Shown piece by piece: positions 1 through 11,600 of a DNA stretch of 64,000 bases. Numbering within the stretch: position 1 is the stretch's first letter; each line of letters begins with the position of its first letter. The notes beneath the pieces were generated by a model that saw only the letters and a list, made by a program, of their open reading frames with translations, was not told the DNA's origin and did no database searches. The translations under genes were made by a program, and so were the position numbers. Origin of the DNA: Xenopus tropicalis (lineage: Eukaryota; Chordata; Amphibia; Anura; Pipidae); assembly GCF_000004195.4 (NCBI RefSeq), contig NC_030681.2, forward strand, positions 87,861,681 through 87,925,680, given 5' to 3'.

Positions 1-160
1 AGCTTTATCAAATGGAACGGTAGATTTAAAGGGCCTGTTCAACTTTGACACAAGGCATGGTGGCTTCTGATCTAGAGTCTATCAAACATCCTTTGCTAAA
101 ATGTCTGATTTTATTTTAGAGCAGAATTTGGTACTGATACATTTTCCCTTTTCCTCCCCT

Positions 161-271
161 CACATCTTGGCTAGACAGAACAGCCAGTTTTTTGATGGAA
201 GTAATGTTTCTATGTTTGACTACAACCCATGGCTTGAACGGTTAATCATTTTTGATGTGAAGGAGCAGTGA
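161..271 (+). pseudogene. possible omega-class glutathione S-transferase fragment
   Basis: A frame of 36 codons ending in TGA at 269-271 reads in part QNSQFFDGSNVSMFDY, then NPWLERL. Omega GSTs (GSTO1/2) have a similar stretch, FFGG..(I/V)SM(I/V)DY..WPWFERL, in the C-terminal helical domain. Relative to that pattern the frame lacks about two codons between DY and PW and ends in a stop where the real protein continues. No clear splice sites or flanking domain were seen, so this looks like a decayed copy or one damaged exon. The match is from memory of the family and rests on about 25 residues; chance is possible. Confidence 0.3.
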
Positions 272-613
272 AATCATTTATAAACACAGTACCTAGCACC
301 AGGGGAATTTATATTATGAGGAGGGCGGCTTCCTGCCTTTAAATAGCTACCCTCAAATGGTGTACATACACGGCCATGTCACTTTAAGGCTGATCTCCCA
401 TGGAGAGATTCAGTTGCCCGCAATTGATCTCTGCTACTGTGGGCGACTAATCTGTCCAAAATACATTTCCACCAGCAACAATAGGAATTGCTGATGGAAA
501 GGTCACTGCCTGCAAGAGGAAACTGCATGTTGCAATGCATAGGTCTTTTCACCAATGATTCCTTATCTTGCTGGTGATCTTTGAAAAAGTTGCGTGAAAA
601 AAAAGTTGCAGCT

Positions 614-683
<70 letters not shown>
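614..683. repeat. (TG)n(TA)n microsatellite
   Basis: About six TG units run straight into about 29 TA units. The isoleucine-tyrosine reading frames here are artefacts of the repeat. Confidence 0.95.
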
Positions 684-685
<2 letters not shown>

Positions 686-844
686 TTTTTAAACAATGAG
701 TTTTCAATAAATTTTTTTTTTTGAATTTTAAGGGTGTGCCGGCCATGGATTATTTCATACTAAATACTCAGATTTTGGCTGTGCACCCCACAGAATACTA
801 AAGCCTTGGAGTACAGACACCATCAGGACTGATATATATATATA

Positions 845-1037
845 TATAGCAAGACAATGAGCCGCACACGCAGGGACTTTGTTAGAAAACAAAAAACGTT
901 GGATCGTTTTCATTAAAAAAAATTTTGTTTTCTAACAAAGTCCCTGCGTGTGCGGCTCATTGTCTTGCTATATACATGGTTTTTGCAAGCACCTGGGGCA
1001 TTTGATTACTATTAGGGTGTGCTCTGTTCTTTTCTGT

Positions 1038-1055
<18 letters not shown>
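845..1055 (+). mobile_element. head-to-head inverted element, Penelope-like tail
   Basis: Arms at about 845-894 and 923-974 are inverted copies (TATAGCAAGACAATGAGCCG in the left arm) separated by about 28 bases. The right arm continues into a unique tail containing CACCTGGGGCATTT and AGGGTGTG. A similar tail (CACCTGGCCATTT...GGTGAGTG) follows the inverted element near 34.1 kb, and a looser match follows the one near 47.4 kb. Inverted partial copies joined head to head are typical of Penelope-like retroelements; the assignment is inference, and no reverse transcriptase is present. Confidence 0.5.

Positions 1056-1071
<16 letters not shown>
1036..1071. repeat. (TA)n microsatellite
   Basis: Interrupted run of TA dinucleotides directly after the tail of the preceding inverted element. 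Confidence 0.9.
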
Positions 1072-1086
1072 GTACTGTATATTATG

Positions 1087-1230
1087 TGAGTCCCTGAGCT
1101 CAGTAACTGACAGAGCATGTGCAGTGAATCAGCAGAAAAGAAGATGAGGAGCTACTGGGGGGCATATTGAGAGGCACAGATCTTCCTTGCCTTGTGCTGA
1201 CACAGAAGCCAAAAATATTTTAATAAATTC
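1087..1230. repeat. interspersed repeat fragment, same family as 3787-3960
   Basis: Shares CTCAGTAACTGACAG, AATCAGCAGA, GGGGAGCTACTGGGGG-type blocks and AGATCTTCC with the sequence at 3787-3960 in the same order. Both copies are diverged and truncated; no termini were found. Confidence 0.7.
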
Positions 1231-1366
1231 TTTACTGAGATTTATATCTACTCTCAGAGATAAATCATTGTTAAATCTATAGCACCCAGATCATTATAGT
1301 AGTTCATTGTGTTAGATATATGCATGTACAGTACCTTTATGTCCCCTTGCTGGGGAAGGTCAGAGG

Positions 1367-1624
1367 CAGTGGCGTAACTATAGCAGCCAACCCATGCATA
1401 AAAAAAACAAAAACACAGATCCAGTGCGCACATCCACCCCCCTACCTACCCCACCCAACATGCCTGCGTGCCCACACTCCACTTGCATTCACCGCTCCCC
1501 ATTTCCCATCAGCTCTCAGGTAGGAAAGTGGCTGTGGAGGGAGGATTTCTATAGAGGAAACAGACCCCATGGTCCAGGCCCCCATGTGACTGCAGGGTCT
1601 GCTTACACTATAGTTATGCAACTG
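1367..1624. mobile_element. MITE with CAGTGGCGTAACTATAG ends
   Basis: The left end CAGTGGCGTAACTATAG is matched in inverse at the right end (CTATAGTTATGCAACTG). Length is about 258 bp with no coding potential. The family resembles the one at 27240-27420 (GGGGCATAACTA). A 118-codon open frame through it has no recognisable product. Confidence 0.65.
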
Positions 1625-1848
1625 GTTGGAGGTTACATGCTGATGGTTAAGATTAATGATGGCTGCTGTGTCTCCTCACTGCTACTTGCATTGTCAAGGT
1701 TTACTTGTCATTATTACAATGTAGAAGAGACATTAGAAGAGTGGATATAGTGACATTTAGATGTCAAACTTTAGAATAAAATTTACTTAATGTCCATCAT
1801 AAAATGGTGGCTCAAGGAAAAAGCTATAAAAGAACAATATTTACGGAT

Positions 1849-2092
1849 ACAGGTACAGAGCTGTTATCTTTCTGTAATTTGGATCTCCATACCTTAAGTT
1901 TACTAACAAATCATTTAAACATTAATTAAACCCAATAGGATTGTTTTGTCTCCAATAAGGATTAATTATAGTGTATCTTAGTTGGAAAAGGAAATCATTT
2001 TTAAAAATTAGAAATATTTGATTATAATGGAGTCTGTGGGAGATGGCCTTGCCATAATTTGGATCTCTCTGGATAACAGGTTTTTGGCATAA
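1849..2092. mobile_element. MITE of the ACAGGTA / GGATAACAGG family
   Basis: Starts ACAGGTACAGAGC, contains the shared block CAATAGGATTGTTTT and TAAGGATTAATTATA, and ends near GGATAACAGG. The same blocks recur at 4393, 12180, 24738, 35628 and 45887. Noncoding. Confidence 0.7.
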
Positions 2093-2255
2093 CGGTAACA
2101 TTTTTAATAAGTCCCTTAATATGATATAAACTATCTGTTAAGTATTCCTTCTGGGGTATAGTTTTCCTTTAACTAACAAAGATTATCATGCAATTTTTGC
2201 ATAATAATTACTATTTACCGATATTTCTATATCAAAGTGCAGAATTTTACATCTA

Positions 2256-2794
2256 GGGGCTGATTTACTTACCCACGAACGGGTCGAATGGAGTCCGATT
2301 GCGTTTTTTTCGTAATGATCGGTATTTTGCGATTTTTTCGTATGTTTTGCGATTTTTTCGGATTCTTTACGAATTTTTCGTTACCAATACGATTTTTGCG
2401 TAAAAACGCGAGTTTTCCTATCCATTACGAAAGTTGCGTAAAAAGTTGCGCATTTTTCGTAGCGTTAAAACTTACGCGAAAAGTTGCGCATTTTTCGTAG
2501 CGTTAAGTTTTAACGCTACGAAAAATGCGCAACTTTTCGCGTAACTTTTAACGCTACGAAAAATGCGCAACTTTTCGCGTAAGTTTTAACGCTACGAAAA
2601 ATGCGCAACTTTTTACGCAACTTTCGTAATGGATACGAAAAACTCGCGTTTTTACGCAAAAATCGTATTGGTAACGAAAAATTCGTACAGAATCCGAAAA
2701 AATCGCAAAACATACGAAAAAGTCGCAAAATGTTCGTTTTCAAGTCGGAACTTTTCGAATTCGGGTCGGATTCGTGGGTTAGTAAATCAGCCCC
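2256..2794. mobile_element. 539 bp palindromic Harbinger-type MITE
   Basis: Terminal inverted repeats GGGGCTGATTTACT and AGTAAATCAGCCCC are flanked by a 3 bp CTA duplication (2253-2255 and 2795-2797). The interior is largely self-complementary and dense in CG, built from AAAATGCGCAACTTTT-like units repeated on both sides of the centre. PIF/Harbinger elements make 3 bp TWA-like duplications; the element is non-autonomous. The open frames inside on both strands are mirror images and are not genes. Confidence 0.8.
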
Positions 2795-3786
2795 CTAGTG
2801 TTGTTTAGGTGTTTAGAACTAGAAAGAAAATGCTCATTAGGAAATATATGTTCTTAAAGAAAACTCATTATTATTAAAAATAAAAATCATTAAATTGAAT
2901 TGCTTTACAACTCTTACCATGAACCACCATTTTGATCTTAATGTAGTGCTCATTTGATTTTCTTCAATGAACATTATTCTAATGTCTAAGATAGCTACAA
3001 ATTCTGAAGAGACCTCATTAGTTACTTATTAGAAAAATATGTATTTTAAATTTGTTCTCGGGCATGCTCACACTATGCTCCCTTACTAGAGAGCCAGGAA
3101 TAGATTTGTATATGTTGCAATACATGTATGTATGTATGTATAACTTTATTTATAAAGCGCTACTTATGTACGCAGCGCTGTTTATGTTGTATCCATAATG
3201 GTTCCTTGAGATTGGAGGCAAATATATTAGGGTTCTTACGTCTGTGCTATAACCTATACCAGAGTATGGATATTCTACATCCAGTTCAACTAATAAGGCC
3301 TCAGGAGGTATGTTATCTCCATCTAATTTCTCTAGAACATGCATTGTATTACAGGTTTACACATGATTGTAAGTTTTCTATATGGATCTAAAGTCTAAAG
3401 TGCCTTGCTTGATAATTCTTTTAGGCCTCTCAAAGCTTGCTGTTTCTTATTCCAGGACATTATTATTTCATCCTTTTGCATAGAACAGAAACTTCCTACC
3501 AAAAAGGTTGACATCAGTGCTTCTTAATTCTCCTGTAGATTTCGGTGCCCTCTATTAGTTTTAAACACCTGCCCCCTCCCTTTTTGATGTTTCTGTTGTT
3601 TTTTTTTACCTAAAACATCTTTGATATTGGCCTCAGCGTTAGATTTTTTCCAAGACCATTGGTTTTCTGTGAAAAGGAACTTGTGTTGACCTGAAAACCT
3701 GCCTCTTTTGTTTCAGGGTTTGCATCTCTGCCTTTGCTACTCTGAACCCATACATTCGTAAAGTCTTTTTTGCCACAAAAAAATTT
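2795..3786. other. no gene seen; SINE/LINE-like tail at 3126-3180
   Basis: AT-rich sequence without recognisable coding signal. TATGTATGTATAACTTTATT then TATAAAGCGCTAC at 3126-3170 resembles the repeat tail at 58330-58375, so both are probably remnants of one retroposon family. The rest shows nothing I can name. Confidence 0.4.
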
Positions 3787-3996
3787 CATTGTGAGTTGGT
3801 CCCTAAGCTCAGTAACTGACAGCAGTGACAGCAGCACAGAGCATTTGCAGGGAATCAGCAGATGGGGAGCTACTGGGGGCATCTTTGGAGGCAAAGATCT
3901 TCCCTGTGGGTGCCTTGGGCTGGCATAGAAGCCCAAAACACCAAAACATAATTTTCAACATTTCTACTTCTTTAGTTAAGCTTTAGTTTGCCTTTA
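3787..3996. repeat. interspersed repeat, second copy of the 1087-1230 family
   Basis: Carries the same ordered blocks as 1087-1230 (CTCAGTAACTGACAGCAG, GAATCAGCAGATGGGGAGCT, AGATCTTCC) and runs on to AGTTTGCCTTTAATAGG, a likely terminus. Confidence 0.65.
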
Positions 3997-4392
3997 ATAG
4001 GAATGCACACTTAAATAGGACATGTTCCCTCTTAAGTACAAAATTCTCATGAGTTGGGGGGCAAATGAATGAAAACTGGAAATCCCTTGAGATGAATTTA
4101 TTAGATATATATTTCCCAAAAATTTACATTCCACTACCTTATACATTGTTAAAACAATAAATCTTTAATGCTCACCAGTAAGTTATCATAGCTCGGAGAA
4201 ACGTTGCTTTAATTTCTTTCTGCTCCAAATCAAATCTCTGAACCTTTTGTGAAGTTGCTGTTAATGGTGGTTAGATCATTATTTAACATGTCCTTCATAA
4301 CTATTGCTCACTTGGAGGGCTGCGCATAATACAGTTGCAAAGAAACCTTGCTCCCTTACGATAAACTCTTTTTCCAAAAATTAAAACTTTTA

Positions 4393-4576
4393 TACAGGTA
4401 TGAGATGCATTATCCGCAAACCTGTATCCAGGAGGAAAAACAATCCTATTGGTTTTATTTAATGTTTAAATGATCGTTAGTAGATTTAAGGTATGGAGAT
4501 AAAAATATGGAAAGATCACTTATCCAGAAACACCCAGGTAGTGAGAATACTGGATAACGGGTCCCGTATCTGACTA
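4393..4576. mobile_element. MITE of the ACAGGTA / GGATAACGGGTCCC family
   Basis: Starts ACAGGTATGAGATGCATTA and ends GGATAACGGGTCCCGTATCT, the inverse of the family start (ACAGGTATGGGACC). The interior has AACAATCCTATTGG. Noncoding. Confidence 0.75.
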
Positions 4577-5032
4577 TTGCAGCAGCAGTGTATTAGTGAA
4601 GGAAGCTACAGGCCTCTCTACTCCAAAATTGAGCACAGGGGCTTGTAGCTATTTTTATATGCCCTGCGCAAAAAAAGAGTGCAAAATGCAAAAATATTTT
4701 ACTTGTGGAGCTAGTGAGACATATAGAAGCTGGGGAGGAGAGGACAAGAGATGGTTTTCCCTTGTTCCTGTGTGGTCAAATCCTTGGTGGGTAAGTGAAG
4801 GAAGGTTAGGGCTTGTCATGAGCTGCAGTAATTGTGTGACCAGAGCTTTTAAACATAAACTACAGTATGTCCTGTGCGCTTGACACCTTTTCTGCACTTA
4901 GATGTGATGGACGACTGATCTGCCCTATTATAAAACTTTCCCTGAAATGGCAAGACAGATAATACTCAAGTTCTGCAAATTTCTTATTTTTAAAACTATG
5001 TTGGGAATGGAAGGTTACTGCAGTAACCATTA

Positions 5033-5116
5033 GGGCTCTGGCACACGGGGGAGATTAGTCGCCTGCGATTAACTCCCTGTTCGCGGGCGACTAATCTCCC
5101 CCGTGTGCCAGAGCCC
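5033..5116. mobile_element. short Harbinger-type MITE, GGGCTCTGGCACACGGG ends
   Basis: Two nearly perfect arms (5033-5067 and 5083-5116) with GGGCTCTGGCACACGGG at the tips and a short loop, flanked by the 3 bp duplication TTA (5030-5032, 5117-5119). Same family as 55654-55992 and 59016-59074. Confidence 0.85.
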
Positions 5117-5753
5117 TTAAAGCTATTATTTAATCTCCTCCAAACAACACAGAGAGTGAAAATACCTTTGAATGCAGAAAGCGAAGGGGGGGGAACAGCT
5201 TCTCTTTTTGACATGCAGGGATTCCTATGTTTTTGCAGGTAAAAGTATTTTTCAATACCTTATCCAACAGACAGCAAAGTGATGTATGCCAGTGCCCATA
5301 AGGGTACTAAAACTAAAACATTAAAAAACAAGTTGATTGTCCTGCTATCAACAAAGACTTATGGTAACTTGGCTATCATCAAGTACATGGTACAGTCTTC
5401 TAATTAAAGAGATAAAGAATATTTAGTTTTAATAAGATACTCTTGAAAATAGCATGCCTGTATTTCTGAGCTTTCTGGATAACAGGGTTCCGGATAAAAG
5501 ATCATATATCTAAACCTGAAATCCCTCAGCCAGTTACAGGAACAAAAAACAGCAGAGGAACTTTATACTGAATGTTGTTTCACTTTCAGCACTGGTAGAA
5601 AAGACTAAAAAAACAGAGAGGGGCAATATGATTTTATTGCATCTGGTAGGCTTCAGTACATACATTTGGACAATACAAAAACACACACCAATGCTCCTGA
5701 GATCAAGCAGGCTTTCAGAAGATACAGTAACCTGAATCAATAGCTTAGATATA

Positions 5754-6095
5754 CACTACTTGGCTAAAAGTGCATGCTCACCTGACTGTCCAACATCTCA
5801 TTCCTAAACCAACAGTATCAATATGAAATTGATCCTCCCTTTTCTGCTATATCTGCTTCTTTTCTTTTTGGTGGGATTTGCTTCCAGTCAGCCACCAGAG
5901 TATTAGTGATCATGTTTGGCTTCCTATTCAGCTTCAGTTAAGTTGAGGGCTTTGAGCAGGCCAGTTCTTCCACTCCAGTGTCAGCAAACCTATTATTAAA
6001 GGACCATACAATGTGGTGGTGTATCTGTGGCTTAAATTGCCAATTCCAATAATTATACGAGGGGGGAGGGGTCCACATACTTTTGCCAAATAGTG
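5754..6095. mobile_element. Tc1/mariner-type MITE
   Basis: Ends CACTACTTGGCTAAAAGT and ACTTTTGCCAAATAGTG are inverted repeats with about three mismatches, flanked by TA on both sides (5752-5753, 6096-6097), the Tc1/mariner target duplication. The 342 bp interior has no transposase frame. Confidence 0.8.
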
Positions 6096-6665
6096 TACCT
6101 TCAAGTATTATAAATAAGTTAATAGGAAATAAAAATGATTTCAAAAACTAACAATGACAAGAATTCATTTCATTTTATATATTTGCAATGCATTTCTGTA
6201 AGACAGGTACCAAAAACAGTAATATGGAGCTGAGACATCTGACAAAAATCAGCCAAAAAAATAAAGTATTTTCTTGTTTTTTTTTTTTTACAGTATAATG
6301 CTGGACAATAAAAGCAAAAAACATTTATACCAAAATATGAAGTAGCACCATAAATGCATAGACAATTCCAGTGCCATTGGCCAGTTGGTCATATTCGATA
6401 TTGTGCTGGTTAGTGGAGAACATTTACTCTCTGAAAGCAAACACTTCTTCTTTGGAAAAGCCAAGGTCCTGTAGAAAGCTGTTAGAGTAGAAGATTGCAA
6501 ACTGCTTAATATGCAAATAAAGCTAAGTATTACTAATAGATTTCTGAATGAGGAAAAAATAAACATATGAAATAGATCTCTTCATTCTAATACAGGGTCA
6601 ACTTGCACTTGCACTTATAATGATGAACTATGCAGTGGCTTATGTTCTATTTCTAGGAAGTCTAA

Positions 6666-6947
6666 GGGCAGTGGCACACAGGGAGATTAGTCGCCCCGTG
6701 ACAAATCTTCGTTGTTGCAGGCAACTAAATCTCCCCGCAATGCCATCCCACCGGCTAGAATGTAAACCGCTGCTGCGTTGTCCTGAAGTTGCCCGAAGTT
6801 TCCTCTCAAGACATCTTCGGGCGACTTGTATGCCATCCCACCGGCGATTTACATTCTAGCCGGTGGGATGGCATTGCGGGGAGATTAGTCGCCCGCAAAA
6901 ACGAAGATTTGTAGCGGAGCCACCAATCTCCCTGTGTGCCACTGCCC
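6666..6947. mobile_element. Harbinger-type MITE, GGGCAGTGGCACACAGGG ends
   Basis: Terminal inverted repeats GGGCAGTGGCACACAGGGAG and its complement are flanked by TAA (6663-6665, 6948-6950). Internal inverted blocks (GCCATCCCACCGGC and complement) fold back. It is a relative of the 55654-55992 palindrome, which shares the CATCCCACCGGC block and GAGATTAGTCGCCC. Confidence 0.85.
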
Positions 6948-6950
6948 TAA

Positions 6951-8588
6951 GGAATGAATAGGAGATAAAGGTAACTACAGAATGACATTTGGTCTAAGAT
7001 TAAAGTCCATCATCATTAAAGGTCTGGCTGATCGGTAGTGTGGTTGTTTTTTTGAGAGAGGGTTTGGCCAGAAGTACTCTTTATTTATATTTATGTATTT
7101 ATTTACATGCGAGGTGCATCCCTAAAAGTGTATAATCTGTTGACTTTATGCTTTTAATATCTGAATCTGTCCTTACTCTAGTCATACTAAACCTTAGCGA
7201 TTCACACTTCATGGAAGTGAATACACTGTAAAGTGAATTAGAATAAAACATAAATGAACAAATAAATGAAGTCACAGTTAGTGCATCCATTGCTCACATC
7301 TGTGCTCTTTTTTCCATTTAAATGCTTGACCCACCGAGTGTCCACAATGCTCCAATAAAATCTGTTTATTTTATATTGATGTGGCCTTGACTTTACCTTA
7401 TTCCTTGGTCAACAAATGCATTTGGCCCGCAAATGCAAATGAGAATTTTTGATCCTTCTTCAGTCCTTAATATGGATTCATTGAGTAGGGAATATGATAT
7501 TTGCCCCCTGTATCCAGTCCATTTAACACTTGGCTCTGACAGAATAAGCTGAGCCTCAAACCTAAATTGAAGTATATTAAATTCATTATAAATGTATGTT
7601 TCAAATAAATCTGTAAATCATTATATAACTATACAGAAAATGATTAAGACTGACTAAAAAAAGTCAGATATTGCTCTACTGTTAAAGACTATTGTGATTT
7701 TTTAGAAACTTTGCACTTATACCAAGTTTGGTATTAGTTTAAAAGGGTTAGTTCACCTTTACATTGCATTTTATCATATGTAGATAAAAGTATTGTAATA
7801 TATTGTAAAACTAACTTAGATAATAAAAGTTTATCAATTCTATGCTGATTATACCAGATACCTTCCTACTTCTGTCAGTTTTTTTTAAAAACTGCAGCTG
7901 GTAGTACCGTGTTTGTGCCCTTATCACCAAATACACAGGATCAACCTTGGAGAAGATAGCATAATTTTTCATCCAATATAGTTATCATATAATACTTGAA
8001 ATGGGGGAATTCAATTTTCTCTACAACATTTCCTAGTACATGTAATAGTAACCCTAGCAGCCAATCAGCAGGTAGCATTAACAGTTCTGCAATTTGAAAG
8101 CAAACATTTTACTGAGCACTATGGTTTAATAGATCGTAAGTAAAATGTATATCATTATTACAATGTCCCTTTGGGCTCTTCTACTATTGATTATTGTCCA
8201 ATCCGGCCAACCAATATGCTGGGCCATTTTTTTATGCTTGAAGATTGCTCAGCACATATATATATATTTTAACCAGTCCATCATATACAGGATAAAGACA
8301 TTATATACTGTAAGGGTTTAAATTAAATTGGACATAAAAACAATGCTAAAAACAATATAAAATAACAAAGAACTTGCAACATCCATGCAATAGTAACCCT
8401 CCCCTTGGTTGCATCAAGCAAAACAAGCATGTTGCCCATCTGCTCTGTTGTTCACAACCAGCCCTACTTTTTCATTTGACGTCTCAATTAAACTGGAAAG
8501 CCAATGTTTGATACAGAAAAAACATGTCCCTATTTTGAGCTCAGCTGAACTGTTCATATACTTTCTGCCATCTGCAGCAATTGCTTAC
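6951..8588. other. no gene seen; T2-type fragment at 7738
   Basis: Lies downstream (in gene sense) of the last identified cyb5r4 exon, so intron or the C-terminal exon is expected here or further left. I looked on the minus strand for the CGP-containing NADH-domain end and did not find it. At 7738 TTTAAAAGGGTTAGTTCACC is the start of a T2-type MITE fragment. Confidence 0.4.
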
Positions 8589-8675
8589 CTTTTGTCTGCC
8601 AAGCTCAATTCTTCCACTTGTTCTTTCCACAAAATATCCTCTTCTTTTTTGTTGAAGAAAATCAACTTTGCTTTT
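8589..8675 (-). CDS. cyb5r4: cyb5r4 exon: NADH-binding domain, [11 protein letters not shown] segment
   Basis: The acceptor ...ttttcag ends at 8676 and the donor gtaagc starts at 8588. The 87 bp exon supplies one base completing an Arg codon and 28 codons reading [16 protein letters not shown] then [12 protein letters not shown], ending two bases into a codon. Human CYB5R4 has KVKLMFFNKTEDDIIW at this place. This is the last exon I could identify at the 3' side; the CGP motif and C-terminus should follow further left. Confidence 0.9.
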
Positions 8676-11600
8676 CTGAAAATATAAAGAAAATAAAAAG
8701 GACAAGTAAACGTGCTATGCCATCACAATGACCCACATACTGAGTGTATGATTGCATCTAGGTAGAAGTTGTGGTAAACCCCCAGAAAAACAACACCCAC
8801 TAAAATGCTTTGTACTGACCTAAACACCTCAATGCCAGCCTTACACTAAACTACTGAATAACTTTACATACAAGATGATTAATTAATCATATACACAAAA
8901 GCAGAATGCATCAGCATGCTGGGGGTAAATAACAAATGTATCCACTTGCTAGCAGCTCTCCTCTGGAGCTCTGTTACTTATGTGCTACAGAGATCTTCTA
9001 TATCACACAGACATTTGTACAGAATATCAAAACTGCACATGAATGCACATAAATGATCAACCTAAACACTGACAAGGGTTCATTTTCTGTCCACCGAAGA
9101 GCCCAGTAAGACTTAAATAGTATTTCCTTTATCCCTGTAATAATAAAATAGTACATTGTACTTGATCCTAAGATATAATGAATCCTTATTGGGAGCAACA
9201 CACATGTATTGGGTTTAATCAATGTTTCAATTCTTTTTTCACCCTCAAAGTGAAGTGAATATTCATAGAGTGGGCAGGGCTTAGCGATGTCACAGGCGGT
9301 CCCTTCCTGCTCTACTCGCTCCTCTCCCCCTCTCCCCCCCCCTGGCAGCAGCACAAGCAGAGAGACACAGAAGGAGGGAGGGGTTTTCCCTGCTGCTGCT
9401 GAGTAAAGCCTGTCAGTCAGTGCTGTGACCACTTCCTGTGGGAGACTGAAGGACACTCCCATGTCTCATTTGGCTCTGACTTCTTATCAGTGAGGTTGTG
9501 TATGCAGCTCTCATATAATGGCAGTTTTAGGAGGTAAAATGCTTTCAAAGCATCTTTCTTTCTGCATTATTTCACATTTTGAGAGAGTATGAATATTATA
9601 ACTGAATATGAACTTTATATAAAATGTCTCCTTTAAACTTTAAACTAACAAGTCAAGAGGTACAGACCGCTTATGCCCACCACAATAGTTCACATTTTTA
9701 TCAGTCAGGGTTATACATAAGCAAATCATGTTTATATAGCTGTGAGGACAGCCACATGAAGCAATGCCAGAATAAGCTGCTATCCTCAAACATTTCTGGC
9801 TCCTGCATAGTACAACCATAAACTAGAACAAACTTTGTGTTGGTTTGAAAAACATGAAGTCACTGAATGAAATCTGGCTGTTGTTGGCACCACCCAGTTT
9901 TTCTAACCTTGGACCACAGTTATATAGTAAAAACCACTGTGCAAAGTTTAGGGACCATGATTTTAATAGTGTCTGAATGGAAGCAATTTATATTTCCCCA
10001 CTGAAAGTCAACGAGTGACATCTGATTTGCTCCGCCCACTTTTTCTAACCTGGAACTGCAGTTACCCAATGACTAACTCTGCAAAGTTTAGGGACCCTAG
10101 GATTAATAGTAAAAGAACAACAGCAGTTTAAGTTTAAACCAATAAAAGTCAATAATGTGAATTGTGATTGGTGGTTGTGCCCCCTTTTTCTAAACTTGAG
10201 TTGAAGTCACCCAGTGACAAACTGCAAAGTTTGGGCATCCTGGTATAAAAAGTGTGAGAATGACAGCATTTTAAATTTAAACCAATGAAATTCAATGGAT
10301 GCAATGTGATTGGCTGTTAGTGGCCCAACCCACTTTTCCTATTTTAATCTGCAGTTCCCCAGTGGCCAACTCGGCAAAGTTTGGGGACTCAGGCCGTAAA
10401 AATGGTGGTTTTTCTAACCTTTAACCTTAGTCCCCCGGTGACAAACTATGAAAAGTTTAGGGATGCTGGCATTAAATGTGTGAGAATGGCACTTTTTCTA
10501 ACCCTGAATACGTAGTCCCCAGTGACTGTGCAAAGTTTGGGAACCCTGACATAAATAGTGTGAGAAAGGCAGCAGTATAAATAAACCAATGAAATTCAAT
10601 TGGTGAAATATGATTGGCTGGTGGCTCTAACAACTTTTTCTAACGTTTAACCTTAGTCCCCCAGTGACAAACTGTGAAAAGTTTGGGATCACTGGCATTA
10701 AACGTGTGAGAATGGCAGCAGTTAAAATTGCCCCATTAAAATCAATGAAATAAATCTGATTGGCTTTCTGTAGCTCCACCCACTTTTTTTTCAAACCTTG
10801 AATTATTGTCACCCAGTGACTAACTTTGGGAACCCTGGAGTAAATTGTATAAGAATGGCAGCAGTTTAAATTTCCACATTAAAGTCAATTGGTGAAATCT
10901 GAATGGCTGTTTTGGCTCCTCCCACTTTGGGTCATCCAACAAATATCACTGTTTCATTCGGGGTGACCCCATGATTATGATATTCAAGTTTGGGGGGTGT
11001 AGCTTCAAAGCTGTAAGTGTGGCAGCAGTTCAAAAATTTTCCCTGTCAAAGTCAATGGAACGTTTGGGAACGGTGTCACAAAAAGACGGGGGGCCGGATC
11101 GCTTATAAAAGCAAAAGCAACCTGATACGCTATAGGGCAAAGAAGTGTGGAGAGTTTGGGTGTTGTACCCCTAAAACTGTAGGAGGAGTAGCATTTAGAA
11201 AATTAGGGGCGCGAAGAAGAAGAAGAAGATAAAGCGGAAGAACAAGCTAAAGTGGAAGAACAGTATGTTGGGTTTTTCAACCCAACGTAACAATAAATTG
11301 CAGCATGCAACTTAAATAAAAACAATGAAAAAAGCATATAATAAAATATCCCAAAGCTAAACCTTGTTGTCATGTAGTTGTTTTTCAGAAACATAAGTAA
11401 TCGTAAAGTGGGAAAAGTTGCAGGGGGGAATAAATGTAAGAGTGGGAAAGCTGAGCAGGAGAGCTGTGGATAGTAAGGATATTGCTGTTCAGTGTCGGGC
11501 TGGCGCGGTCACGTCAGAAAGGGCGTGGTCATGTCAAATTGGACGTGGTCTTGTAAAAAAAAAAACGCGTGCGACAAAAAAATCGTACGTCAAATGCGTT

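Noticed and set aside
379..746. Two minus-strand frames with long Ile-Tyr repeats
   Set aside because: They are translations of the TA microsatellite at 614-683 and its flanks; no conserved sequence.
1394..1750. 118-codon plus-strand frame
   Set aside because: It runs through a MITE (1367-1624) into flanking DNA with no recognisable domain.
9866..11035. Regularly spaced repeats considered as a CRISPR-like array
   Set aside because: The genome is eukaryotic, the units are 140-150 bp and diverged throughout, with no short constant repeat and unique spacer pattern.
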